A stretch of DNA of 39,529 nucleotides from an uncultured Bacteroidota bacterium (GCA_937139485.1 CAKZQD010000095.1:1-39529), one strand, 5' to 3'. Counted from the stretch's first letter, positions 14,840 to 23,717 are shown. Numbers and translations are program-made. The notes: generated from the letters alone by a model not told the origin.

Positions 14840-15766
14840 ATGAGTTTATTAAGTCAGAAACATTTATTGGGAATAGAACATATCACAAAAGAAGATATTA
14901 AACTAATATTTGAAACGGCTACTGAGTTTAAAGAAGTTCTTCAAAGAAAAATTAAGAAAGTACCTTCATTAAGAGACATTACCATAGCCAATTTATTTTT
15001 TGAAAACTCTACACGTACAAGAATTTCTTTTGAACTAGCAGAAAAAAGACTATCTGCAGATGTGATAAATTTTTCGGCAGCATCTTCTTCAACCAAAAAA
15101 GGAGAAACACTTATAGATACAGTGAACAATATCTTAGCTATGAAAGTAGATATGATAGTAATGCGACACCCAAACCCTGGAGCGCACTTGCTACTTTCAA
15201 AACATATAGATGCACAAATTGTAAACGCAGGTGATGGTACACATGAACACCCAACACAGGCACTTTTAGACGCTTTTTCTATGCAGGAACAACTTGGCGA
15301 TTTAAAAGGAAAGAAAATTGCCATTTTTGGAGATATAAAACACTCTAGAGTAGCACTTTCAAATATTTATTGTTTGCAAAAATTGGGTGCAAAAGTAAAA
15401 GTTTGTGGTCCGCCTACGCTTATTCCAAAATATATAGAATCTCTTGGTGTAGAAGTTTCTTACAATGCACAAGAAACACTAGAATGGTGCGATGTTGCAA
15501 ATATTTTAAGAATACAATTAGAAAGACAAGATATAAAGTATATTCCAAGCCTTAGAGAATATAATATTGCATTTGGAATTACTAAAAAAATGCTAGATTC
15601 TTTAGATAAAAAAATTGTAGTAATGCACCCTGGCCCTATGAATAGAGGAGTAGAGATAGAATCTGATGTAGCAGATTCTGAACATTCTATAATTTTACAA
15701 CAAGTAGAAAATGGAGTTGCAATAAGAATGGCAGTTTTATATCTTTTAGCAGGAAAAGGTTCTTAA
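14840..15766 (+). CDS. pyrB: Aspartate carbamoyltransferase catalytic subunit
   Basis: A 308-residue enzyme that joins carbamoyl phosphate and L-aspartate to N-carbamoyl-L-aspartate, the committed step of de novo pyrimidine synthesis. It shows the carbamoyl-phosphate motif FENSTRTRISFE (Ser57-Thr-Arg-Thr60), MRHPNPGA, NAGDGTHEHPTQALLD and the aspartate-loop HPGPMNRGVEI. Length fits the catalytic chain; no pyrI regulatory subunit gene is nearby, so it probably works as an unregulated trimer or in another assembly. It is coupled to pyrR with a 3-nt gap. Confidence 0.95.
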   Translation: MSLLSQKHLLGIEHITKEDIKLIFETATEFKEVLQRKIKKVPSLRDITIANLFFENSTRTRISFELAEKRLSADVINFSAASSSTKKGETLIDTVNNILAMKVDMIVMRHPNPGAHLLLSKHIDAQIVNAGDGTHEHPTQALLDAFSMQEQLGDLKGKKIAIFGDIKHSRVALSNIYCLQKLGAKVKVCGPPTLIPKYIESLGVEVSYNAQETLEWCDVANILRIQLERQDIKYIPSLREYNIAFGITKKMLDSLDKKIVVMHPGPMNRGVEIESDVADSEHSIILQQVENGVAIRMAVLYLLAGKGS

Positions 15767-15783
15767 TATACTCTTTTAATAAA

Positions 15784-15831
15784 TTTTAAAGCACTTATGT
15801 TTTCCAAAAGCTTTAACTTTGTGCTTTAAAA
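15784..15831 (+). promoter_or_regulatory. -7 element (TAACTTTG) inside an 11-bp inverted repeat
   Basis: TTTTAAAGCAC (15784-15794) and GTGCTTTAAAA (15821-15831) are perfect inverted repeats separated by 26 nt. TAACTTTG (15814-15821), an exact TAnnTTTG match 28 nt before the FKBP start, ends on the first base of the right arm. This could be a terminator-like hairpin of pyrB or an operator around the FKBP promoter. Confidence 0.45.
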
Positions 15832-15849
15832 ATTTTAAAAAATTCACGA

Positions 15850-16332
15850 ATGAATATTACAGAAAATGCGGTAGTGCAAATGCATTACAAATTAACAAAT
15901 AAAGAAGGAATGCTTTTGGACTCTTCTGAAGGAAGAGAACCACTAACATATATGCACGGAAAACAAATGCTTATTCCAGGTTTAGAAAATCAGTTAAATG
16001 GAAAAGAAGTTGGAAACAAATTTGTAGCAGAAGTACCAGCAGCAGAAGCTTACGGACAAAAAAGTGATGAAATGATTCATATAGTGCCAAAAGAAAACTT
16101 TAAGGGCGATGGAGAGTTAAAGCCAGGCTTACAAATTCAAATAGATACCAATCAAGGACAGCAAATGGCTATAATTACTAAAGTAGAAGGTAATGATGTA
16201 ACCATAGATATGAATCATCCATTGGCAGGAATGGATTTGAGCTTTGATGTAGAAATTGTAGATATAAGAGAGGCTACAAAAGAAGAAATAGAACATGGAC
16301 ATGTACACGGACCAGGTGGACACCAGCATTAG
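15850..16332 (+). CDS. FKBP-type peptidyl-prolyl isomerase, SlyD-like
   Basis: A 160-residue cytosolic prolyl isomerase and chaperone. The FKBP fold is split as in SlyD: N-terminal strands with YKLTNKEGMLLDSSEGREPL and HGKQMLIPGLENQLNGKEVG, an inserted flap domain (about residues 66-130, AEAYGQKSDEMIHIVPKENF onward), then the closing strand NHPLAGMDLSFDVEIVDIRE. The tail is His-rich (HGHVHGPGGHQH) and is likely to bind Ni2+ or other metals, as in SlyD, although it is much shorter and lacks Cys. It has its own promoter and a strong terminator right after. Confidence 0.9.
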   Translation: MNITENAVVQMHYKLTNKEGMLLDSSEGREPLTYMHGKQMLIPGLENQLNGKEVGNKFVAEVPAAEAYGQKSDEMIHIVPKENFKGDGELKPGLQIQIDTNQGQQMAIITKVEGNDVTIDMNHPLAGMDLSFDVEIVDIREATKEEIEHGHVHGPGGHQH

Positions 16333-16347
16333 GAAATAAATAATTTT

Positions 16348-16383
16348 AAAAAAGGCTAAAATCATTGATTTTGGCCTTTTTTG
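16348..16383 (+). terminator. Rho-independent terminator after the FKBP gene
   Basis: AAAAAAGGCTAAAATCA pairs with TGATTTTGGCCTTTTTT with one G-T wobble, ending in a T-run, just downstream of the FKBP stop. The A-tract on the other side makes it potentially bidirectional. Confidence 0.85.
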
Positions 16384-16388
16384 TATTT

Positions 16389-16420
16389 TTGAATAAACTT
16401 GTACAAATAAGCTATATTTG
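16389..16420 (+). promoter_or_regulatory. Promoter of the ion channel gene
   Basis: TTG (16389-16391), 21 nt, then TATATTTG (16413-16420), an exact -7 match, 23 nt before the TTG start codon at 16444. Confidence 0.55.
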
Positions 16421-16443
16421 TAGCATAAATAATAATTAGAAAA

Positions 16444-17265
16444 TTGACTAAAGAAAAAAGTAAATGGCGCACCAAACTTCATGATATAATATATGAAGCA
16501 GATACACCTGCGGGTAAATGGTTCGATATTTCTTTGCTTATTTTAATTTTAGTAAGTATTGTTTTGGTGATGGTAGAAAGTGTTGAAGAAATAAGACTTC
16601 AGCATCAAAATCTTATTGTAACACTAGAATGGGTAGTTACTATACTTTTTACTTTAGAATATTTTGCACGAATTATTACTATAAATAAACCAAAATCGTA
16701 CATTTTTAGTTTTTATGGAATTATAGATTTTTTATCGACCATTCCTATGTATTTATCTTTTTTCTTTGTTGGTGCAAATGCTTTTATAGCACTTAGAGGC
16801 TTACGTTTGTTACGTATTTTTAGAATTTTGAAATTGGCACAGTTTGTTGGTGAATCTGACAATTTAGTAAGAGCCATGAAAAACAGTAGAGCAAAAATTA
16901 TTGTTTTTTTAGTTGCGGTATTAAGTATGTCTATAATTTTAGGAACGCTTATGTATTTGGTAGAAGCAGGGCAAGACAGTGGCTTTGATAGTATACCAAG
17001 AAGTGTGTATTGGACCATAGTTACTTTAACTACAGTAGGCTATGGCGATATAGCACCAGCTTCTGCTATTGGGCAGTTTATAGCAGCTATTATTATGATT
17101 TTGGGATATGGAATCATTGCTGTGCCTACAGGTATAGTATCTGCAGAATACGTAAATAAGAAAAAAATACACGTAAACACTCAGAGTTGTATAAACTGTG
17201 GTAAAGAAGGACATAAAGACGAAGCCGATTTTTGTTATAATTGTGGAAATAAACTTCACGATTAG
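16444..17265 (+). CDS. Voltage-gated-type potassium channel with C-terminal zinc ribbon
   Basis: A 273-residue six-TM channel subunit. S1 lies near residues 28-46 and S2 near 58-78. S4 is LRGLRLLRIFRILKL (117-131), with arginines every third position. S5 is near 152-173 and the pore loop TIVTLTTVGYGDIAP has the K+ selectivity filter TVGYGD (197-202). After S6 a short cytosolic tail holds CINCG and CYNCG (Cys249, 252, 264, 267), a likely zinc ribbon. The start is TTG; no earlier in-frame ATG exists, and promoter position agrees. The zinc ribbon is an unusual sensory or assembly module for such a short tail. Family members set membrane potential or K+ efflux. Confidence 0.88.
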   Translation: MTKEKSKWRTKLHDIIYEADTPAGKWFDISLLILILVSIVLVMVESVEEIRLQHQNLIVTLEWVVTILFTLEYFARIITINKPKSYIFSFYGIIDFLSTIPMYLSFFFVGANAFIALRGLRLLRIFRILKLAQFVGESDNLVRAMKNSRAKIIVFLVAVLSMSIILGTLMYLVEAGQDSGFDSIPRSVYWTIVTLTTVGYGDIAPASAIGQFIAAIIMILGYGIIAVPTGIVSAEYVNKKKIHVNTQSCINCGKEGHKDEADFCYNCGNKLHD

Positions 17266-17319
17266 CATTTTTTAATTTCAGTTTTCAACTTTTTTCTAGG
17301 ATAAGGTTTTTAACTCCTT

Positions 17320-17327
17320 TATATTTG
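17320..17327 (+). promoter_or_regulatory. -7 promoter element of scpB (TATATTTG)
   Basis: Exact TAnnTTTG match 14 nt before the scpB ATG. No clear -33 element. Confidence 0.5.
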
Positions 17328-17341
17328 TTATAACTCTAAAA

Positions 17342-17905
17342 ATGCAAAATTTAATTCTACATATAGAAGCTATTATTTTTTCTTCAGCAAGTGCTGTAAG
17401 TATCAAAGAACTAATGACAAGTTTTAAAAATTCTACCGAAGAAAATTTAGAACAATCTGAATTAGAAAATTGTATTTCTGAATTGATCAAAAAATATTCT
17501 GATGAAAAATACTCTTTTGAATTAAAAAAAGTTGGTGGCGGCTATCAGTTTTTAACCAAGCCAGTTTATCATGATTCTATTTCTTTATTTTTAAACCAAA
17601 AAGCAAAGCGAAAGCTATCTACTTCGGCACTAGAAACACTTTCTATAATAGCATATAAACAACCAGTTACAAAATCTGAAATAGAGCAAATAAGAGGTGT
17701 AAACTCAGATTATAGTGTACATAAATTATTAGAAAAAGAACTCATTAACATTGCTGGAAAAGCAGACAGACCCGGTAAGCCTATTTTATATGTTGTGAGT
17801 CAATACTTTTTAGATTATTTTGGAATAAATTCTATAGAAGAAATGCCTAAACTGAAAGAAATAATGCCTCAACAAGAAAATGAAATAGGAGTTTCAGAAG
17901 AATAA
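17342..17905 (+). CDS. scpB: Segregation and condensation protein B
   Basis: A 187-residue protein of the ScpB (kite) family, which dimerises and binds ScpA in the SMC-ScpAB condensin complex that organises and separates chromosomes. It has two winged-helix domains: the first about residues 1-85 (LILHIEAIIFSSASAVSIKE; FELKKVGGGYQFLTKP), the second about 90-165 with the hallmark LSTSALETLSIIAYKQPVTKSEIEQIRGVNSD and GRADRPG-like GKADRPGKPILY. The acidic tail is short. It has its own -7 element 14 nt upstream and is followed 59 nt later by the aminopeptidase gene. Confidence 0.93.
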   Translation: MQNLILHIEAIIFSSASAVSIKELMTSFKNSTEENLEQSELENCISELIKKYSDEKYSFELKKVGGGYQFLTKPVYHDSISLFLNQKAKRKLSTSALETLSIIAYKQPVTKSEIEQIRGVNSDYSVHKLLEKELINIAGKADRPGKPILYVVSQYFLDYFGINSIEEMPKLKEIMPQQENEIGVSEE

Positions 17906-17964
17906 TTTTTTTAAAAAAAGTTACAATAAAAATCAAGGAAAAAGCCTTGAGCAAAATATAAATT

Positions 17965-19251
17965 ATGAAATACGAACAAATTAATAACAAGCTTTTTATA
18001 GAAAATAGAAAAAGATTTGTTGCACAAATGAAGCCAAATTCGATAGCAATTTTTACTTCAAATGATATTTTTCCAAGAAATGGAGATTCGGCATTTAAAT
18101 ACAGACAAGGCTCAGATATTTTTTATCTTTCGGGTTTAGACCAAGAAGAAACAATTTTGGTTTTATACCCAGATGCTCCTGTAGCTGCATACAAAGAAGT
18201 AGCTTATGTAAGAGAAACCAATGAGCATATTGCAGTTTGGGAAGGAGAGAAGTATACAAAAGAAAAGGCAAGAGAAGTTTCTGGAATTAATTCAATATCT
18301 TGGAATGATAATTTTCTTAATGCCCAGTTAGGAGCTATGCTAAACCAAGCAAGCCATATTTATTTAAATTTAAACGAAAACGATAGAGCAGAAAGTAAAA
18401 TTGCTACACAAGATGTTCGTTTGTTTAATGAATTGAAAGCTAAATATCCTTTACATAATTTTGAAAGGTCGGCACCAATAATGGCTGCACTAAGATCTAT
18501 AAAGCAAGAAATTGAAATAGATATAATGCAAGATGCTTGTAATATTACTGAATCTGCTTTTAGAAAAGTATTAGATTTTGTAAAACCAGGTATAATGGAA
18601 TACGAAGTAGAAGCAGAAATTATTGCAGAATTTATTAGAAAAAGAGGAAACGGACACGCTTATGAACCTATTGTAGCTTCTGGAGCAAATGCCTGTGTTT
18701 TGCACTATGTAGAAAACAATAGAGAATGTAAAGATGGAGATTTGTTGTTGATGGATTTTGGTTGTGAATATGCAAATTATGCTTCAGATTTAACCAGAAC
18801 TATTCCTGTAAACGGAAAGTTTTCTCCAAGACAAAAAGAAGTTTATCAAGCGTGCTTAAATGTGCACCATAAAGCCAATGATTTAATGAATCCTGGAATT
18901 ACTTTGAACGAATATAATTCAGAAGTAAAAAAGCTAATGCAATCTGCTTTGATAGATATTTCGTTAATAGATAAAACGGCGGCTCAAAAAGAAAAAGATG
19001 CTTTGACTTTAAAGTATTTTCCACATGGAACAAGCCATTACTTAGGATTAGATGTACACGATATTGGAAATAGATATGCAAAAATGGAAGAAAACATGTG
19101 TTTTACCATAGAACCAGGAATATACATAAGAGAAGAAGGCATTGGAATAAGAATAGAAAACGATTTTATAGTAAAATCTGGAAAAAACATAGATTTAATG
19201 AAAAATATTCCAATAGAAGTAGATGAAATTGAAGACTTAATGAATGCCTAA
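17965..19251 (+). CDS. pepP: Xaa-Pro aminopeptidase (M24B)
   Basis: A 428-residue cytosolic metalloprotease that removes N-terminal residues before proline. The N-terminal creatinase-like domain (about 1-170; SDIFYLSGLDQEETILVL) is followed by the pita-bread catalytic domain. Metal ligands are visible in DFGCEYANYASDLTRTIPV (two Asp), HGTSHYLGLDVHD (His), TIEPGIYI (Glu) and IRIENDF (Glu). Length fits aminopeptidase P. A small TCAAGG/CCTTGA stem lies in the 59-nt gap from scpB without a clear T-run. No signal peptide. Confidence 0.92.
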   Translation: MKYEQINNKLFIENRKRFVAQMKPNSIAIFTSNDIFPRNGDSAFKYRQGSDIFYLSGLDQEETILVLYPDAPVAAYKEVAYVRETNEHIAVWEGEKYTKEKAREVSGINSISWNDNFLNAQLGAMLNQASHIYLNLNENDRAESKIATQDVRLFNELKAKYPLHNFERSAPIMAALRSIKQEIEIDIMQDACNITESAFRKVLDFVKPGIMEYEVEAEIIAEFIRKRGNGHAYEPIVASGANACVLHYVENNRECKDGDLLLMDFGCEYANYASDLTRTIPVNGKFSPRQKEVYQACLNVHHKANDLMNPGITLNEYNSEVKKLMQSALIDISLIDKTAAQKEKDALTLKYFPHGTSHYLGLDVHDIGNRYAKMEENMCFTIEPGIYIREEGIGIRIENDFIVKSGKNIDLMKNIPIEVDEIEDLMNA

Positions 19252-19325
19252 TACCTCTATTTTAAAAATGGAATCATAATTGTAAGTATTTAAAAGAATT
19301 ATCGTCTTAATTAAAAACAAAAAAT

Positions 19326-19850
19326 ATGAAATATATAAAATCAATTGCTGTTTTAGCAATATTATTTTTTACTACAACTGCATTTGTAGTAAATGAGAAA
19401 AATAGCAAACCCTTAGCTTCGAAAGGAGGTTTGGAATGGCATACAGACTTTGAAAAAGCTAGAAAAATAGCTACAGAAGAAAATAAGCCAATTTTTGCCT
19501 TTTTTACTGGAAGTGATTGGTGTGGCTGGTGTATACGTTTACAAAAAAATGTATTTGCCAAAAAAGATTTCATAGATTGGGCAGAAGAAAATGTTGTTTT
19601 ATTGGAACTAGATTTTCCAAAAAGAACACAATTGCCTGAAGACTTAAAGCAACAAAATTATGAATTGGCTAGTCTACTAAAAGTTAGAGGCTACCCTACA
19701 GTTTGGTTTTTGAATACTACATTAAATAACGACACTAAAAAAGTAGAAATTGCTCCTTTAGGAAGTACAGGTTATCCTTCTGGAGCTGTTGCAGGAAAGG
19801 AAGAAGTAAAATTTATTCAAGATGCAAATAGAATTATTGCAAAAAAGTAG
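19326..19850 (+). CDS. Exported thioredoxin-like protein
   Basis: A 174-residue protein with an N-terminal signal anchor or signal peptide (about residues 5-22), then a thioredoxin fold of the Thioredoxin_7 type: WHTDFEKARKIATEENKPIF, active site SDWCGWCIRL (Cys66, Cys69), and the cis-proline loop KVRGYPTVWFL. It should act as a disulfide reductase or oxidase in the periplasm. The CGWC site is typical of this exported subgroup. It stands alone and is followed by a terminator. Confidence 0.85.
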   Translation: MKYIKSIAVLAILFFTTTAFVVNEKNSKPLASKGGLEWHTDFEKARKIATEENKPIFAFFTGSDWCGWCIRLQKNVFAKKDFIDWAEENVVLLELDFPKRTQLPEDLKQQNYELASLLKVRGYPTVWFLNTTLNNDTKKVEIAPLGSTGYPSGAVAGKEEVKFIQDANRIIAKK

Positions 19851-19873
19851 CAATTTTTTTTTAAAAAATTATC

Positions 19874-19910
19874 AAAAGCTCATTTGGTTTTACTAAATGG
19901 GCTTTTTTTT
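19874..19910 (+). terminator. Rho-independent terminator after the thioredoxin-like gene
   Basis: AAAAGCTCATTT pairs with AAATGGGCTTTT (one G-T wobble), loop of about 8 nt, then a T-run. It lies between convergent genes. Confidence 0.85.
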
Positions 19911-19993
19911 ACAACACCACCATATAAAGTGTGTAAATTAAAAAGACAATATTTCAAAAATAGAAAAAAGTCCTTTTGAATAAAGTTTAAATT

Positions 19994-22741
19994 CTAATTT
20001 TTGATTTCAGAATTCAATTTTATTTCTCTTATTAAAACATCTCTGGTCATATAGTCATTTGAAATTTGAATATATTGCCCATTTCCATTTTTGGCTAATT
20101 TGCCCATGAGGTTTTTACCTTCTTCTTGTTTCCCAAAACCTACAACAGTAAGTTTCATGTTTTTTTCTGCCTGTTTTTTTACTAACTTATTCAATTCGTT
20201 TTCTGTTAATTCGTTGTTAAACTCAGAAAATAAACCATCTGTTGCTAATATAATTTGGTTATTTCCCTCTGGAATATAGTAGTATTCTAGCATGTCGTAA
20301 GCTGTTGTAATTCCTTTTACACCATTGGTCAATCCACCAGTTTTTAAACTATCTAATGCAGTAATAATTTCGCTTTTATTGTTACCACTTACAGATTCTA
20401 AAACAATATTGGTTTTTTGATTGTATGTAATTATTGCAACTCTGTCTATATCTCTTAGTATAGCTGTAAGGTTTTTAATAGAAGTTTTAAGCATTTCCAT
20501 TTTGTTGTTTTTTGCCATAGAAGTAGAAACATCTATAAGAAACATAATGTTGTTTGCTTGGTATTTTTTTGTAGAAAAAGGATCTTCATCATCTTTTTCA
20601 AGAAGTTCAGTTTCTTTTCTTTTCAATTCTTCAAGTTTGGCTTTATCTCGTTCGTTTTCATTTTTTAAAGCTTTTTTATCTTCTTCCACTTTGTTTAAAT
20701 CATTTTGAATGGCATTGTTTTTTGCCAATAAATCACTTATGTAATTGTTTAAAGAATCTACTTTTTCTTGCTCACGTTTTTTTTCTATAGCTCTAAGTTC
20801 TGCTTTTTTATCATCTTCAAGTTTAGCATTTCTGTTGTTTAGAGCTTCTAGTTGTTCTATAATATTTTGCAAAGAATCTTCTTTGGCTTTATCTACTATT
20901 ATTTTTTCAACTATTATAGGGTCATTATTTTTTGAAGGCAAATAAGAATTATCTTCTGCAATAATTGTTTCTTTTTCAGTGTTTCTATTCTTTTCTGGTG
21001 CTTTATAAGCGGTTAGTTCTGGAGTATTGTTTTCAATTTTTTCTGGTTCGTCTTTAGCAAACGAAAATTCTGTTTTACCAAAAGAAAGTTTACTCAATAA
21101 TTCTTCATTTTCTTTTTGACGTTCTTTTTTGGCTTCATATATTTCTTCGTATAAAGAAGAAACGGGTGTCAATAAAATTTTAAAAACTTCAGATTTGTCA
21201 TCTTTCAATATTTTTATCTCGTTAGAAATGTAACCATCTGCAGTTGCTAAAAAACGGTAATCGCTAGGTGTTATTTCAAGTTCTGCTATTCCTCTTACAT
21301 CAGTTCGCTCATTATGCTTGTTTCTTTTATCGTACAAATCAGATAAAAATATTGAAGCATCTTCAATGGCATCTAACGAATTTTTATCCAATACTCTAAA
21401 AGCATAGTTGTTTTTAGGAATTATTACTGGAATTACTTTTTCTTCACGTTCCTTTTTTTCTTTTGGTGTTTTTACTACTTTCTCTTTAATGTAGCGCTCT
21501 TTATCTGGTGTTTTACTTTTTTGTTCTTTATAAGGCGTATTTTCTACATCCTTTTTATTAGAATTGTCGTTGTTGTCTTTATTGTTAGTATAAAGTTCAT
21601 TTGGGTTTAGCTTATCGGTATTATTGTCCTTTGGTTGTTTTTCCTTATCGTCATATATGTATGGTTTATCTGTAGTCTGCTCATTTTTTTTTGGTTCCTT
21701 GTCTATAGGTTTATTTTTTTCAGACTCTTTATAAGTAGTTACTGTTTGAGGAATTTCATTATCTTCAGAATTGTCTTTCGAAGAAAAAGGATTGTCCTTT
21801 GGTTCATTTTTTATATAATCAATATCTCTTTCAAGTTTATTTTCTCTATTTGGAATGTCAGCTTCTTTTGTATCAATATTTTCTTTTTCCTCTTTAATAT
21901 TTTCCTCTTTCGGAATATTTACATTTTTTGCTTTATCGCTCAATTCGTTTTTTGTTTCCTTGTTTTTTAAGACTTCATTTTTTTTATCAATAGCTTCGTA
22001 ATCTTCTTTTCTTTGTTCGTAAATAGGTTCTGTGTTTTGAACAAAAATAGGTTCTTCGTTTATAGTATTTAATCTTATTCTTAGCGGTGGTGAAGTTTGA
22101 CCTATATATATAGTACCATTATAAGTAACATAATTTGGGTGCGAAACCTTTACCATGTAATTGCCAACAGGAAGTTTTGCTCCAAATTTGCCTCTACTAT
22201 TGCTAAAAAGAGCAACTTCTTTTCTATTTTGAAGTCCTATAATTTCTATTGTTGCACCACTTATAGGAAATTCGGTATCTATTTCTGCTACATCACCTAC
22301 AAGTTCTATTCTAGGTTTACTTAATTCTGGTTTTGCCATTGGGCATTGTATATAGGCTTCTGGCGAAAGCGATTTTATATTTCCAGTAATTTTTAAATTT
22401 ACAGGTTCTGCTCTAGAACCAAAGTAAATAGGAAAAGATCTCGAAAACAGACCTTTACCATCGGTATAGTACATTGCTTTTATAATAATAGTTTCACCAG
22501 GTTCAATAGGTCTGTCTGGAATAACAACATCTAAATCGTTTTCGGTGAAAAGTGGTAAAATGGTTAAACTCATTTTACTTCTATTGGTAAAAGTAAAAAT
22601 AGCTGGCTGATTGTTCCATTGTTCTACATCGCCAAAGCTGTATGTTCTTGAATCAAAAATAAGTCCAAGCTTTTTTAAACTTTGACCATAACTATTTTGA
22701 ATTAAAAAACTTATAATGATTATAGAGATAATATTTTTCAT
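19994..22741 (-). CDS. Large exported DUF1573 / VWA domain protein
   Basis: A 915-residue protein with a signal peptide (ends near NSYGQ). In order: a DUF1573-like immunoglobulin fold (about 25-120; YSFGDVEQWNNQPAIFTFTN), a carboxypeptidase-regulatory-like domain (about 145-230; GATIEIIG...VGNYMVKVSH), a Lys/Glu/Asn/Asp-rich low-complexity linker (about 235-430), a second regulatory-like beta domain (about 445-530; DAIEDASIFLSDL), a long coiled coil (about 600-715), and a C-terminal von Willebrand A domain (about 730-910) with the MIDAS motif DVSTSMA. It probably works in the periplasm or at the cell surface in metal-dependent adhesion or complex assembly. No T9SS signal or OmpA domain is seen. 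Partner unknown. Confidence 0.8.
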   Translation of the reverse strand: MKNIISIIIISFLIQNSYGQSLKKLGLIFDSRTYSFGDVEQWNNQPAIFTFTNRSKMSLTILPLFTENDLDVVIPDRPIEPGETIIIKAMYYTDGKGLFSRSFPIYFGSRAEPVNLKITGNIKSLSPEAYIQCPMAKPELSKPRIELVGDVAEIDTEFPISGATIEIIGLQNRKEVALFSNSRGKFGAKLPVGNYMVKVSHPNYVTYNGTIYIGQTSPPLRIRLNTINEEPIFVQNTEPIYEQRKEDYEAIDKKNEVLKNKETKNELSDKAKNVNIPKEENIKEEKENIDTKEADIPNRENKLERDIDYIKNEPKDNPFSSKDNSEDNEIPQTVTTYKESEKNKPIDKEPKKNEQTTDKPYIYDDKEKQPKDNNTDKLNPNELYTNNKDNNDNSNKKDVENTPYKEQKSKTPDKERYIKEKVVKTPKEKKEREEKVIPVIIPKNNYAFRVLDKNSLDAIEDASIFLSDLYDKRNKHNERTDVRGIAELEITPSDYRFLATADGYISNEIKILKDDKSEVFKILLTPVSSLYEEIYEAKKERQKENEELLSKLSFGKTEFSFAKDEPEKIENNTPELTAYKAPEKNRNTEKETIIAEDNSYLPSKNNDPIIVEKIIVDKAKEDSLQNIIEQLEALNNRNAKLEDDKKAELRAIEKKREQEKVDSLNNYISDLLAKNNAIQNDLNKVEEDKKALKNENERDKAKLEELKRKETELLEKDDEDPFSTKKYQANNIMFLIDVSTSMAKNNKMEMLKTSIKNLTAILRDIDRVAIITYNQKTNIVLESVSGNNKSEIITALDSLKTGGLTNGVKGITTAYDMLEYYYIPEGNNQIILATDGLFSEFNNELTENELNKLVKKQAEKNMKLTVVGFGKQEEGKNLMGKLAKNGNGQYIQISNDYMTRDVLIREIKLNSEIKN

Positions 22742-22858
22742 AACGAGTTCGAATATATAATAAAACGAAGTAAATACTCCATTTATGTTATTTTAAAAAA
22801 AATATTACAAATTTCGAACCATATATTTAGAATCATTGTTTACTTTTATTTTTCAAAA

Positions 22859-23638
22859 ATGAGGAAATACCTTTACATATTACTATTTTGTATTTGTTCA
22901 GTTTCTGGCTTTGCTCAGAAAAAAAACAATAAAACTTTTAACGCAGAAGGCGATAATGCCATTTATACAAAAGAATGGGGACTGGGTTTAAGGTTTCATA
23001 CAAACGGTTATAGTGCTTTTTTCGAACACGTTTGGATAAGAGATATAAAGAGAAGAAAACTAATTCAAGCAAACTTTTTCATTTATTCAGATTTTAGAGA
23101 AAGAAAAATAGAAACCATTTATAATACAGATCCAAAATCGTTTAAATACTACTATGGAAAAGTAAACAATTTTTATGCATTAACATTATTGTATGGCAAT
23201 AGACGTGTAATTGCCAATAAATCTGAAACTTCAGGAGTAAAATTATCACTTAGCTATATGGGAGGAATTTCTTTAGGATTTTTAAAGCCATATTATTTAA
23301 GATTTGTAGAACAAGATGCATTTGGTTTTCAATTCACAGATGAAGGCTATACAGAAGAAAACCGAGAAGCCTTTTTAAATGACAACCCTACTACTTCAAA
23401 AGTATTTGGAGCAGGAAGTTTTGGAAAAGGCTTTAATAAAATTCAATTTTTACCTGGTTTACAAGCCAAAGTTGGTTTAAATTTTGATTTTGCTAGAAAA
23501 AGTAATTTAGTAACAAGCCTTGAAGTAGGAACACAAATAGACGTGTTTTATAAAAAAGTAAAAACATATATTACCCGAAACAATAAGCCATATATATTAA
23601 ATATTTACCTTTCTATGCAAATAGGTAAAAGAAATTAA
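22859..23638 (+). CDS. Outer-membrane beta-barrel-like protein
   Basis: A 259-residue exported protein: signal peptide MRKYLYILLFCICSVSGFAQ, then alternating amphipathic strands with aromatic ends (GLGLRFHTNGYSAFFEHVWI; LVTSLEVGTQIDVFYKKV; ILNIYLSMQIGKRN with a C-terminal aromatic-free end). It resembles small conserved Bacteroidota proteins predicted to be outer-membrane barrels, but the exact family is not certain. It is divergent from the VWA gene across a 117-bp gap and precedes the T9SS protein, which has its own -7 element. Confidence 0.65.
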   Translation: MRKYLYILLFCICSVSGFAQKKNNKTFNAEGDNAIYTKEWGLGLRFHTNGYSAFFEHVWIRDIKRRKLIQANFFIYSDFRERKIETIYNTDPKSFKYYYGKVNNFYALTLLYGNRRVIANKSETSGVKLSLSYMGGISLGFLKPYYLRFVEQDAFGFQFTDEGYTEENREAFLNDNPTTSKVFGAGSFGKGFNKIQFLPGLQAKVGLNFDFARKSNLVTSLEVGTQIDVFYKKVKTYITRNNKPYILNIYLSMQIGKRN

Positions 23639-23679
23639 TTTTATGACAATAACATGATAATAAATTTAGGCATTGTTTA

Positions 23680-23687
23680 TATATTTG
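23680..23687 (+). promoter_or_regulatory. -7 promoter element (TATATTTG) of the T9SS propeller gene
   Basis: Exact TAnnTTTG match inside the ORF-track extension (TTG start at 23673) and 30 nt before the ATG at 23718. It argues that 23718 is the real start. Confidence 0.55.
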
Positions 23688-23717
23688 AGTCAATTATTTA
23701 CCAAAAACAGAAAAGAT

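Noticed and set aside
21635-21970. 111-aa plus-strand ORF antisense to the VWA gene
   Set aside because: Phe/Ile-rich translation is the complement of the Lys/Glu/Asn low-complexity linker, an expected shadow.
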